This document shows, one piece after another, positions 1 through 11,171 of a stretch of DNA of 64,000 bases. This DNA comes from Hyphodiscus hymeniophilus (lineage: Eukaryota; Ascomycota; Leotiomycetes; Helotiales; Hyphodiscaceae): positions 2,170,001 to 2,234,000 of the forward strand of contig VNKQ01000005.1 in NCBI GenBank assembly GCA_016508695.1, written 5' to 3'. A program made the translations under genes and the position numbers. The notes below the pieces were generated by a model. The model was not told the origin of the DNA. It was given only the letters and a program-made list of their open reading frames with translations, and searched no databases. The first letter of the stretch is position 1; the number at the start of each line of letters is the position of its first letter.

Positions 1-511
1 GCTATGTTCCTCGATACTTCACATAACTCTCTACACACTGTTCTATCGAATATCTACAGTGCGTTTATTGAAACGGCTACAAAGCTTTACACTTACAATC
101 GATGTCTGCCGGTTGGAAAGCAGCCCGGAACGGGATTGGTCACAAGTAAGTTTTTTGCCGTGGTATTCATGTGTGGACGCTGATTGGCTGAATCAACAGA
201 GACGATTTCTGATTTAGTCGAACTGGCATTTGTGTTGATGAAGAGTAAAGGTAGGAATAGAAAGAACCTGGGCTATCAATGCGTGGTCAAGAAGGTACAG
301 GTCGAATGGTAAGTACGTGTGCCAGGTCGAGCATGCAATGGACACTAATGCTTTTTGTAGGCTTGCAATGCATGCATTCAGGACTGTGATGGTCAAGAAG
401 CAGAGTAAATTCGCTCCGGTGATTTCGTGGCTTGACGACAAGATCGAGAGCCTGAAACTCAGGGAGGGACAGATGGTAGCGCGGATGAAGGGTGTTGTTT
501 CTGTACCATGA
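1..511 (+). CDS. Hypothetical protein, 3' end only (5' part lies before the window)
   Basis: Three exons (1-145, 200-308, 361-511) give one open frame from the first base of the window to a TGA at 509-511, about 134 residues. Both introns are textbook: 146-199 starts GTAAGT and ends CAACAG with a GCTGAT branch-like site, and 309-360 starts GTAAGT and ends TTGTAG with ACTAATG. The frame is kept across both, which is the main evidence that this is a real gene. The product is basic and helical-looking near its end (a K/R-rich stretch, then EWLAMHAFR and ISWLDDKIESLK). I do not recognise the family, and the upstream part needed to identify it is missing. Confidence 0.55.
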
Positions 512-1115
512 GTTATAGCAAACCCGTTCCTGATCATCTCAATCGCTGAATACGGTGACATTCCTTACCTCCCATAATGCTCGAAGTCCTAACCCTCGGT
601 GATCAATGTCTTGATCCGAACCTTGCCTTGAAATCTTCGGATACTCATAGTAGCATGCAAAGTCGTGTTTTGTTTTCGTTAGTGAGGAAAATATTGCTCA
701 ATACCGTAAGCCAATGGATACCTAGTCGGTTCAACGTAACCACCGCCCTCCCCAGAATCTATCTTGTACACAAATGTACGACGAACCCTTGCTATCATTA
801 CACAGATGCCATATGCAGTTCAATGAAGCATGCTTCTCTTTGAATTACCGGTCTATTAAGCTATCTATATCTCGCATCAGCTGAAGCCTTTGAATGTCAA
901 CCACTGCTATATAGATATCCATACCGTTGTTCTCTAAGCGTGTGGCTGCTCAATTGCCTATGACATGAGCAGCAAGTAGTGATGTGAACAGTTCTAACCT
1001 CAAAGCTAGAGATTAAGGAGGCAGGATAAAAATACTCCCGAGATAGATTGGTATGAGTTTCATTCTAAACTTCATTCGAGTATTAATAGACCATGAAATC
1101 TCAACCATGTAATCA
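512..1115. other. Intergenic, convergent 3' ends
   Basis: About 600 bases between the tails of the unidentified gene and the desaturase. I see only short chance frames and no RNA gene or repeat. Confidence 0.5.
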
Positions 1116-3005
1116 TCAATGTAAACCAGATTCGCCCGTCTTAATCATCCAGCTCTGGCACGCGGACAAAGTCTCGACCTGTTTAGAAATCTCCTCAAGC
1201 CTACTCAACACAACCTTATTCCCATCCACGAACCCAAACAGCACGTACTCGATCCCAACATCCTTACAAAACTCCTTGACGAGAGCTTGCACCCTCCTCA
1301 GATTATGTCTGGGAACTCGCGGGAACAAGTGGTGCACGGCCTGGAATTGAAGTCCGCCGTGCACGAAGTCGAGCCACGCGGGGCAGTCGATGTCCATGGT
1401 TGTTCGCAGCTGCTTTTGAGCGAAGGATTCGGTCGGTCCCAGATCCGCCGTCGACATGCCCCAGTGCGAGAGTGTGATCTGGATGTGTAAGGGCATGGTG
1501 GTGATATGTGATACGAGCACGAATGCGACGCGGAGGGTCCAGGTAGGGATTGACTTCCACAAGAGGAGATAGCCAAACATGTACCAGTAGCAAGCCATGG
1601 CTAAGAGTTCTACAGGGCGAGTCCATGATGAGGAGGCGAGAGACCTTGAGCGAGCAGAGATGAGATGGAGCCAGGAGAGGATGTAGAGATTGAATCGTGC
1701 GACGCACATGATTGGGTAGTAGGTGTATTTTTGGTATTGAACGGCGATTTCGGCAGCTTTGTCCCAAACGAAGGTCATATTGTAGTAGCTGGATACAATA
1801 GATTTGAAAAATGCTGGAGAGGTCGCAAATAGGGGAATGTTCTGAATATCTGGGTCGTGAAGCTGAGAAAGGTTAGCCGGAACATTCTGATTGCCATCTG
1901 ACTAATGCCTTACTGGGTGGTTTGGCACTAAGTGATGCACGTTGTGACTGCTCTTCCACCATCCAATTGACAACCCACAGCAGAAATCTGCTACGAAGAT
2001 CCCAATTAGGCTATCGATGGTGTAGTTATGCGTGATGGCTAGATGTCCAGCGTCATGCGCCGAGAACATAATCTGCTGCCAGAAACATCCAAGAAGAACG
2101 GCTGAGCTGAGGTACCACTCGTAGCGTAGTGCTGTTATAGCTAGAGCGAGAAGAACAGTGTACCGGACACATTCTTTGGCATACTCTGTATAACGGCAAT
2201 CGTAGTGTCCGCCTTCTGCCACTGCTCGATGAAGTTCTCGATATTTGGAAATGATTTCCCTTTGTGATTTTGAGTCCACAGATGGAAATGTCTGCACAGC
2301 CAAATCAATCTCCAGCTGCTCTGCATGTTCGGCACAATCTGCAGGTGTGTTTTGTGTAGGATCCTTGCTCAGTGCGTGGGAAACAGTCGACATTGAGTCA
2401 ACCCTTTTCTTTACACTGCTGAGATCCTGGCATCTGGATGCAGACTCCTCGTCATGCAAGAATCTCACAAGTCTGACCTTTGATCTGCCATCATTTGTAG
2501 TTGCTGGCTTCTCCAGGGATTGTATGCAAGGCCTTCCTCTATAGTTTGGGCTTGGTGTGCGTGCTTCCATGGAGGGACGAAATATACCGCCAGAGACTGG
2601 AGGTTCAAAATTGACCCATGAGCCATTGATCCTCCCAATTCGATATCCAGTCATCATCCGTAAGGTCTCAGTGGAGTGGTAACTGTTAACGTTACGAGTT
2701 AGCGTTGTGCTTCCATCTTTCGCTCCAAAAGCCTCACTGATTGCCCCCTGCGAAAGCAGACCGTATAGCCCTGTGAGAGTGTTGTCTCTGGAAGGAAGTA
2801 GGAAGACTAATTACATTTCCATCTCATCTGTAGCATCTCTTCCCACCATGTGTAGAATTGGCAGCTTACCCCCTGGATGTTTTTCTATCCATTTATCCAA
2901 TCGTAACACATTATCGCGGAATATGACAATCAACTCATTCTCTGCTAGACGCCCTTCAATCTGTCGTCGAGAAAGAATTCGATTCATTGTGAAGAGCCGT
3001 AGCAA
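1116..3005 (-). CDS. Cytochrome b5-fused front-end desaturase, probable delta-8 sphingolipid desaturase
   Basis: Exons on the minus strand are 3005-2815, 2682-1914 and 1862-1116, giving 568 residues. The first exon carries a cytochrome b5 domain with the haem motif HPGG; the second haem ligand is in YHSTET just after intron 1. The membrane desaturase domain follows with three histidine boxes: HDAGH, HNVHH (ending just before intron 2) and QAVHH. A Gln opening the third box and an N-terminal b5 domain are hallmarks of front-end desaturases. In fungi of this length the usual activity is the delta-8 double bond of the sphingoid base of glucosylceramides, in the ER. Introns are 132 and 51 nt. Met7 (MNRILSRR) may be the true start, since it matches the usual b5 start better. 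Substrate is inferred from family, so a fatty-acid delta-5/6 activity is not excluded. Confidence 0.9.
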
Positions 3006-6000
3006 ATAATTGGGCTTTTATGGAATGAGACCGTGGAGAAAATATGACATATGTATATATGTATAAATGTCGACTTCCAAATGAGAGTGAAAAAAGCTGT
3101 CATATACAAACAAGGAGACACTTGGACCAGCCAAAGCTTAATGAAATATATTTAATTAGTGAAAGGGGGTCTTTGGCTCTGGCAGACTGGCAGTAGCCAT
3201 GCACGAACTGCTACTGAAAGAAGTCGGATAGAAGCTGCTCGCCCTCGTCGAACGCGTGTACCTGCTCTGCTGCGCCTACATTGGGAATTCTTGACTGAGA
3301 CGGCGCCGGTCTACGTAGAACTCCGGATACTCCCAGCAGTCCGCCCCCATCCACTTATATTGCTTGGCAAGTCAACAGACGTCCAGAGTGCGAGCATTCA
3401 GTAAGGAAAGCCACGGTGGCAGCATGACTTCTAGGATGTCTCTGCGCAGAATCGTCGTCTAGGACTTTACCGAGACGTATCGAGCCCTGAAATAGTGGAG
3501 CATCGCAGAGGTTGCACGTTTCGGGGTGCGCAGCAGCGGCGTACCTGTCTCGGATACGAGCGAGCAAGAACGAAGCCAAGCTCAGATGAAGTAAGTAAGA
3601 TGTACGGAGGTGGGCCGTATAGGTTTGTGTGAATGTATGATATACAGTCGGTCTCCGTCATATCGTGACAGGTCGAGGTAGGAGTGCGAGAATGCACATG
3701 TGCCGAGGTACAATACTGTAACCACGTCCAGAGTCCGATGGCACAGAAAATCCCCCTTGTCACCTCAATCTCGGATTTGGTTATCGTGAATGGAATTTCC
3801 GCGAAATCGAAGAAAGGGGCCGGATATTTAGGCGTATCCGTGATTCCGCTCTACCGGTACCACCATGGCTAGCGCACCACCAATCCCAGGATGTCGGGAA
3901 TGCTACTTGATTTCCTCTTATAGAAAATGTAATATTGAATGCTTTTGCGGACGAATGTTCACCTCGTCGAGATGAATGCAGAGTAAGTAGTAAATCATAG
4001 CTCAACTCGACTGAGTTGCTTCCAGTCATTGGAATCCGTCTCAAGTTGAGTGAAGTACCATCGTACGATTTCCAAGATGTCCGCTGGTCAATAATTCTCT
4101 GCTTCTCCGTGATAGATCCGGGCCAATGTATACTCCTCGCGGCTTTGGAAGTCCCCGATGCAGGCCTCGGTCATGGGATGTTCATAAGTGAGCTCTTCCA
4201 GATTTGATGATAACCGACGAATTGTTGGAAGGGAAAAAAGCGTCTCCGAGATAGCTCTTCGGGTGGGATTTGCTGCTTAGCCCTTGGTGGAGTCGCAAGT
4301 GCGGAGTGGAATTGTAACGTTAAGAATGCTGTCATTTTCTGATGACCATGAAAAGCCCTCCTGAGCTCTGGTGATGGTTTAAATAAAGATCCTCCGGGTA
4401 AAGAATTTGGCATGGACAAGGGAACCTTCCTGTCTCGTGATAATCAGAATCAGTCTCGTCAAAAGCGCGGAATTTGGAAGCATCTCAGTTGGAGCTGAGG
4501 GGTTGGGAGGTTTTGTGTACAGTCTACAAGAAGCAATGTGAGAACTTCTTTGCGCAGATGTAGTGAACATCCGAATCGAGGGAAATGGTTGAATGGGATA
4601 TGCCGGCGGAGACCTTCCTCGTCCATCGTTTCTATTACAGGCTGATCGTCTGCTGTGATATCAAAAGAAGCTATCATCATGGCGAGAAACGGACGTTTTC
4701 TCCCCAAACATAAAGCCTGTTCGTGATCTTTCCCATGAAGCAGCGTACCATAAATATCGATTCGGCAAACCTGGTCCAAGCAGGAGAGTTCTGCAGTCTT
4801 TTGACCGAACAGCGAACCCTTATAAAATGTTACCAACGACGTGCAATGCCAATGCATATGTTTTTGAAAAAAGATCGGCTATGCTATTGAGGAAAGTAGT
4901 TTGACCACGACTGCTCACGAACGTAAAGGCTTTAATGAAGCTGTTGATATCAAGGTACGGACACGTTATCTGGAGAATTCCAGGAGCCGTGGTCTCCAAG
5001 AAAAGGGTTGGAGATTGCGGCTCCGCATAGTAGTCAATTAGTGCGTTGATAGATACTTATAAGCTTGATAGCAGAGAATGAATGGTGGACGACTTTTGAA
5101 CAGCTTCCACCGATAGGTAAGGTAGCCTAGTAGCGTCATATCCGCTTAAGCCGGTCTCTGCACGTGACTGTACTCGAGTACCCCTGAATATGACGAGAAG
5201 AGCACTTTCGCCCAGCCCCGCTACATCTAGACCAACCTCGCCCGCTACCCAGTTCGTTGGCTGCGATGGTGGGTTGTAATGCCTGTCGATCAGCCACTTA
5301 CTTACTCCAAACCCTGTTTTCCAAGTGACGAGTCATTGCGCTGACGGATTTGCCAACACCATGGGCCATAAACAGCAACGGTGAGAGGTCAACTCTTTCA
5401 GAGCAGTCAGCTGTAGGAGGTGGGGATAAGAGGGAGGTTGAATGAGACGGAGAGCAAGTGAATGAGAAAGACGGGGATTTGCGCTGTACAAATAGATAAT
5501 AAGCACAGAAAAACAAGAAATGACACCCGACACTGCCAGTTCGGTTGGTAAGAGAAAGCAGAAATATCGATGCCGCCAACGATACTTAACACGCTGCTCT
5601 TATTATCATGTACAGGTACTGGGTAGATACGGAGGTCGACGATTGCTCTTCTTCAACCTCCACTCCACACAAGACTGACTTGACTACCTTGCCTTGGCTT
5701 GGCAGATATATTGAGAGATGTCTACAATAGACCCCTCCTCCTCCACCAACATTCTTCCTTCATTATCCCATAAACCACTACTTAACAATCCTCCATTCAT
5801 TGCGGATGTTTGGAAAAGACAAAGCACAGTACGTACAATATTGGATGAACAAATCAAAAGCCCCTGTGTGGCTCATCTAACTAACAATAAGGAAGGCTAG
5901 AAAACTGCCGCCCCCCCTTGTTCGGTCTGGCTTCAGGACTCAGGAGAGAACATTCGCCCGGTGGCCGACAAGGACGAACGAGCGAACGCGAACAAACAGG

Positions 6001-6350
6001 CTCCTCCTGCTGCAACCGCAACTTACCCTCGCCCAACCTTCGCTTTTACTTCCCCAGCACGAACACCGCACAATAATACAACGGCTTTGCAGCATCAATA
6101 GCTTCACCATCACTACGAAGTACTGTCGTTAAATAACTATTTCTCCATTCAAAACACTAATTTTCCCCCTTCCATGCGGACTCGTCAGTACTTGTCGTGC
6201 GCTGCTCTCGCCCGCCTATCCATTCCACAATAAGCAATCAGGGGCATCGACTGTCTACTGTTTGAAACGTCAATTTCAACCTCCCAAACCGCCAAAATAG
6301 CTACCCTACGCAGAGCTGCCACGGCCCCAACATCATCTTTTAAAGATGCG
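3006..6350. other. Long intergenic region, divergent promoters
   Basis: About 3.3 kb between the divergent desaturase and TBC genes. The longest frame is 132 codons on the minus strand (4459-4857), with no recognisable motif or neighbouring splice-compatible exon. A small frame at 5718-5900 lies in the likely 5' leader of the TBC gene. I could not support any gene, RNA or transposon remnant here. Confidence 0.5.
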
Positions 6351-6354
6351 ATGA
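6346..6354 (+). promoter_or_regulatory. Two-codon upstream ORF overlapping the TBC start codon
   Basis: The bases ATGCGATGA form Met-Arg-stop, and the TGA overlaps the ATG at 6351 of the TBC gene. A ribosome starting at 6346 would stop on top of the main start, an arrangement that can lower or condition translation. It matters only if the transcript start lies upstream, which was not determined. Confidence 0.4.
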
Positions 6355-8564
6355 CCTTCAATGACGATGCGGCCTCCAACAATCCAATGCCTGGTTCTCC
6401 GCCCGATCTGACGGGCTCCAAGTCTTCGAAATCGTCATCTTTCCACTCATCTTACCAATCAGACGACAATAGCATCCATACCGATTCCGGGCACTTCGAG
6501 GAGATTGGGCTCGATGATGAGGCGAGAGCAGAGGCTGAGATTGGGGTGTTTGAGTCGAAAACTTCGTCGAACCCCTACGATGCAACATATGCGAGCGATC
6601 TACGGGCCACGGCCAAGCAGCGGAATCGCGTGCCTATGGCCGCGGCTCATGGTAATCGAATACAAAGGGAATTGACTGCGAAGGGTAGGCCACAATACCC
6701 GACTTTGAGGGGACAGATCATGAGTGCAACGGCCGTCGATGGCCTGGGATTGAAGCCTTTACACAATGGAGCGTCCACTTCTCGAAGAGGCTTCACAAGC
6801 CCAAGTACGCATTCTTTGCCCCAGATGAAACGTAATCGAAGTTCGAGTCCGAGTATCTCGGTCAGTCAGAGTCACAATCTTTCGGCAGCGTCAATGAGGG
6901 CGAGAAGAGGAAGCTGGCAATCGAATCGAGAGAAAAAGTCTGCGAAAGAATTAGAAAAGGAGTGCGATGAGGATGATGGTGATGTGCCGGATGAGTGTTT
7001 TCTCGAGAATATTCCAATGTCTCCGCGCCCCCCTCAAGAACGAACTCCTAGCGTACCCCCATCGACCTCAACAAGTCCTGAAAGACCACCAAAGGAGAAA
7101 ATAAAACCTGTTGGAAATGGCACGTCCCCTAGACCAGCAGAGCAAGGCGAACTCAGATCTCCAAAGCCCGGGCTGAGTCGAGAGATGAGCATGGGTCAAT
7201 TTCCCATCAACTACGATTCATTCCCAAAAGCCCGTGCAAAGAGCTGGACAGCTGCATTGTCAGAGTTGAGTGAGGAAGCAAAGGCTCTGACAGAAGCATT
7301 GGAGGCACACGCAGAAGAGGAGGAAAAGAAGGAAGATCCTCGACAACGTCGAAGTTTTGGTTCTGGTCGAATCCCCGAGAAACCGAGGATAAGGTCTGCG
7401 ATAGCTGAGCTACCACCATTGAGGAGGACAAATATCATGATCGATCCTCTCCCCATATCGAAAGAGAAGGAAGCTGTTTTATCACGAACTCGGCCATCAT
7501 GGCTTCCTCCCAAAGATCCAGTTGAGGAGAAACGACATCTAAAAGAATATCAACGAATGATGGCCTTATCACTTGAAGCGGAACGCAAACGAGAAAGAGA
7601 GAAGAGGGCGAAGTCCAGCTCTAGAGACGATACCGCTGGAACGTTGTCGCGAATATGGGAAGAACATGTGCTACCGAATTGGGATACCGTTACATCCCAG
7701 AAGCGGACAAGAGAACTTTGGTGGAGAGGTATTGCCCCAAGGAGTCGAGCAGCTGTCTGGACGAAAGCAATTGGAAACGAACTAGGGTTATCTGATTCGT
7801 CCTATACTGCTGCACTACGCAGAGCAAAGGCATTGGAAACGACCATTGCCAGAGGATCGCAACTCTCCGCTGACGAAGAAAGGAAGAAAGGGTGGCTAGA
7901 AGTGATTGAATCCGATGTCAAAAGCACTTATCCCGACCTGAAGATATTCCAGCCCGAAGGACCACTTCACCAGTCACTATTGGATGTTCTTAGGGCCTAT
8001 GCGATGTACAGGAGTGATGTGGGATATGTGCATGGGACAAGTGTAAGCCGTGACGTTTCATGCTTTCTGGACTTACTAACGATATTACAGACAATCGCAG
8101 CAATGCTTCTCCTAAATCTACCCTCCCCGTCAGCATCCTTCCAAGCGCTCTCCAATATCCTCAATCGACCTATCGCTCTATCGTTCCACACCGGCGACTC
8201 GGGCGCAACATCCAGAGCTTACTCGCTCTTACTTTCCATGCTTGAGCACAAATCACCAAGACTTCATACAACTCTCGCAAATTCTCATCTTGCGCCACAA
8301 CCAGACGCATATTTGCGGGACATCTTCTCTAGTCTGTTCACCGGATATCTAAATCTTGACAACGCCAGTAGACTATGGGATATAATGGTCTTCGAGGGCG
8401 ATGCAGTTCTAGTCCGCGCCGGAGTTGCGTACCTGACCGCAATGGAAGGCAGGTTATTCGGAGCTACAAGCCCGAAGGATATCTGCGACATTGTTAAGGC
8501 TGGATTGGACACTATGAGCGAGGAGGATTGGGTCCAGGCATTGAGATCTGCAGGGAAGCAGTAA
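6351..8564 (+). CDS. TBC (Tre2/Bub2/Cdc16) domain protein, TBC1D12/14-like, with altered catalytic fingers
   Basis: Two exons, 6351-8042 and 8091-8564, give 721 residues. The 48-nt intron (GTAAGC...TTACAG) is a multiple of three, so the frame also reads through it, but removing it restores the expected GYVHGTS-TIAAMLLL core. Residues 1 to about 440 are a Ser/Pro-rich, probably disordered region. The TBC domain follows from about 450, opening with LWWRGIAP and AIGNELGL as in the TBC1D12/14 group, which in animals acts in Rab11/recycling and autophagy traffic. The position of the arginine finger (IxxDxxR) is Ser525 in IESDVKS, and the glutamine finger (YxQ) is His561 in YVH. It may therefore bind Rab GTPases without classical GAP activity. 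TBC family is certain; orthology to TBC1D12/14 is inferred. Confidence 0.88.
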   Translation: MTFNDDAASNNPMPGSPPDLTGSKSSKSSSFHSSYQSDDNSIHTDSGHFEEIGLDDEARAEAEIGVFESKTSSNPYDATYASDLRATAKQRNRVPMAAAHGNRIQRELTAKGRPQYPTLRGQIMSATAVDGLGLKPLHNGASTSRRGFTSPSTHSLPQMKRNRSSSPSISVSQSHNLSAASMRARRGSWQSNREKKSAKELEKECDEDDGDVPDECFLENIPMSPRPPQERTPSVPPSTSTSPERPPKEKIKPVGNGTSPRPAEQGELRSPKPGLSREMSMGQFPINYDSFPKARAKSWTAALSELSEEAKALTEALEAHAEEEEKKEDPRQRRSFGSGRIPEKPRIRSAIAELPPLRRTNIMIDPLPISKEKEAVLSRTRPSWLPPKDPVEEKRHLKEYQRMMALSLEAERKREREKRAKSSSRDDTAGTLSRIWEEHVLPNWDTVTSQKRTRELWWRGIAPRSRAAVWTKAIGNELGLSDSSYTAALRRAKALETTIARGSQLSADEERKKGWLEVIESDVKSTYPDLKIFQPEGPLHQSLLDVLRAYAMYRSDVGYVHGTSVSRDVSCFLDLLTILQTIAAMLLLNLPSPSASFQALSNILNRPIALSFHTGDSGATSRAYSLLLSMLEHKSPRLHTTLANSHLAPQPDAYLRDIFSSLFTGYLNLDNASRLWDIMVFEGDAVLVRAGVAYLTAMEGRLFGATSPKDICDIVKAGLDTMSEEDWVQALRSAGKQ

Positions 8565-9164
8565 TCTCTACCAACAAGCTTGTACATATGACGACTTGCG
8601 ACTTGATTTTGGCATCGCCGCTTCTGGAAATAGGGCCATGTGCTTCTTGACGCTTTACGATTAAGGGATCGGGATAGACGGACTACGAAATGGCGTCCTC
8701 GAGTGGCATTGTGGTCTGAGTGCCACTGGCATGAAAATTCGAACTCGGACATACATAGCTGTTCTACATAATGTATATCTGTATATTTTCTAGGTTTGCT
8801 GCAAGAACCATATCTCTGTGATGAATTGAAGTGGGAATCAAGTGCCCACCTAGCCTCTCTATTAATATTTTACCTCCTCCTCATTCTTCGCCAGGAAATA
8901 TTTCCTCTTTTGCCAGCAATATGCGCGAATGTTAGCTTCACAACTCCCTCGCTACACCCAGATCCTAAAGTGTAGTGCCTCAGCGAGCTCAAAGGCTTCA
9001 GCCATCCTTAACCCGCGTCCAAGAGTGGGAGGAAAGGCCGGCGCGTCTCGCCTCTCACTCCTTATCACTTGATATACTCTCCGTCCCCTTTTCCCTTTCT
9101 CCCTCTTCACAGGGCACAAACCTCACCACTCGTCTTTTTTTCACACATACACAATAACCTCAAG
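8565..9164. other. Intergenic, monooxygenase promoter and leader
   Basis: About 600 bases. The last 150 before the monooxygenase start are pyrimidine-rich (runs of CCCTTTTCCC and TTTTTTTC), as is common in fungal leaders. Nothing else was seen. Confidence 0.45.
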
Positions 9165-11020
9165 ATGGGCAGTCTCCCCGCCCGTTCGATCGACACGCCT
9201 CTTCCACTCCGCATCCTCATCATCGGCGCAGGCATATCCGGGCTGGGCCTCTCGATCCGTCTCCGTCAGTACGCGCCTTGTGCTACCATCACGATCCTCG
9301 AGAAGAACGCCGAGGTCGGTGGGACCTGGTTCGAGAACCGCTATCCCGGCGTGGCGTGCGACATCCCCAGCCATGTCTACCAGTACACGTTTGAGCCGAA
9401 TACGCAGTGGAGTCGGTTCTTCAGTCCGGGCGAGGAGATACTCGAGTATGTCAAGGGCGTCGCGAGGAAGTATCGTGTTAGGGAACTGGTGGAGTTTGGG
9501 AAGGTCGTTAGGGGGTGTGTGTGGGATGGGGGAGGGGCGAGTGGGCTGTGCGTGTGGGGAAGGTGGGCACTGGGGAAGAAGAGACGCGGGAGGAGCAGAG
9601 GAGGTTTGATGTTGTGGTTAACTGTACGGGGTGTTTGAACAATTGGAAATTACCTGATATTCCGGGCTTGGGTGGTTTTGAGGGGAGGGTCATGCATAGT
9701 GCGAATTGGGATCCAAGTTGGTTAGTACACCCATTGTATAAATTACAACCTCTGAGGGGAATTTATAGGGACTATTCGAATCTTGAAGTAGCACTCATTG
9801 GGGTAGGTTCGTCTGCTATTCAGGTCTTACCTCATTTGCAGAGGAAATGCAAGGATGTGTATCACTTCGCGAGAGGAGGGACGTGGATCAGCGAGCCATT
9901 TGGGGGTGCGGCTACACAGGACTCCATTGCTGGTGACAAGGACTCTGGGAATTGTAAGACTCCTAAGCCCTCCACTGCCTTTATTAGCTAACAACAAGTG
10001 GAGACACGTACACAGATGAAGAAAGGGGGAAGTTCAAAGACGATCTAGAATACTACTGGAAGTACAGAAAACACATCGAGCGATTCATCAACCTAGATCA
10101 TCCGTGTCTCTTCCCGGGTACGGAGTCGGCCATCAGCGGTAAAGAGGGCATCATGCAGAATATGAAGAAGAAACTGGCTGGTAAGCCCGAGATCTACGAG
10201 GCGTTGGAACCCAAATGGAGTCCAGGATGTCGAAGGTTGACGCCTGGACCGGGGTTCTTGGAGGCGCTGGTGAAAGATAACGTGCATTTTTCGAGGATGA
10301 AGATTGTCGGTGTGAGCAAAAATGTAAGTTTTATTCTCTCTCGCTCGGTCAGTACAGAAGAAGGGAAATAAATGTATTTGGATCTGTCTCAAACTTTTGA
10401 CCGTTTCGGGTTATTGGTTTCAAACAAGGTTCCGAGCTACTTCTGCAAAGTAGATAGAGTGCTGATCCCATAACTGTGTGCAGGAGATACTACTTGAAAA
10501 TGGAACAAGGAGGAAAGTCGATGCGATCATATGCGCAACGGGCTTTGATACCTCGTTTCTACCACGTTTTCCAATCGAAGGGCACAACGGGACTCTCCTC
10601 TCGGAACAGTGGAAAGACACAGCTTCGTCCTATCTCTCCCTCGCGACGCCCAACTTTCCCAACCTCTTCACCGTCGGTGGTCCGAACTCCGCAACCGGCG
10701 GCGGTTCTCTCCTGATCATCTTCGAGTCGATAATTGGCTACGTGGCCAAGTGCGTGCAGAAGATGTCCCGAGAACATGTCTGCAGGATGGAGGTGAAGGC
10801 GGAAGCGTTGCGGGCCTGGGAGGAATATATGGAAGCGTATTTCCCCACTACCGTCCACGTGGAGGCCTGCACGAGTTGGTATAAAGCGGGAAAGAAGGAT
10901 AACAGGGTCGTGGGGCTGTGGCCAGGAAGCAGCCTGCATGCGAGAAAGACGCTCGAGCATCCACGATGGGAAGATTGGGATTTCCGCTATGGGAGGGAGA
11001 TGGAGGGCTCGGTTGGCTAG
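9165..11020 (+). CDS. Baeyer-Villiger-type flavin monooxygenase with a one-base frame break
   Basis: Exons are 9165-9953, 10004-10323 and 10484-11020. The N-terminus has a Rossmann FAD motif GAGISGLG, then GTWFENRYPG. The family fingerprint appears as FEGRVMHSANWD, the NADPH fold as GVGSSAIQV, and ATGFDTSF lies in the last exon. These enzymes insert oxygen next to a ketone using FAD and NADPH, often in secondary metabolism or xenobiotic breakdown. Between about 9526 and 9545 the frame jumps: frame 1 reads well up to CVWD and stops at 9636-9638, while the matching continuation (GEWAVRVGKV) is in the frame starting at 9515. One extra G in the G-run at 9528-9532 would join them and make 548 codons plus stop, the usual family length. 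Either this is a recent null allele or a homopolymer assembly error. Introns are 50 and 160 nt. Confidence 0.82.
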
Positions 11021-11171
11021 GTGATGGTTGGACGACGGCGGATAGAGAGCGGGGTGATACAGCTAGTTATCTGGATGAGGTGGATTATCCTCCTGTTCCT
11101 CTGCCGTAAATTATGATACATATGTTGTACGAAGACCAGAAGTCCAGATCGGGCTCCCAGATTTCAACTTT

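Noticed and set aside
4459..4857. 132-codon open frame on the minus strand
   Set aside because: No motif, no splice-compatible neighbour exon and no codon pattern beyond chance.
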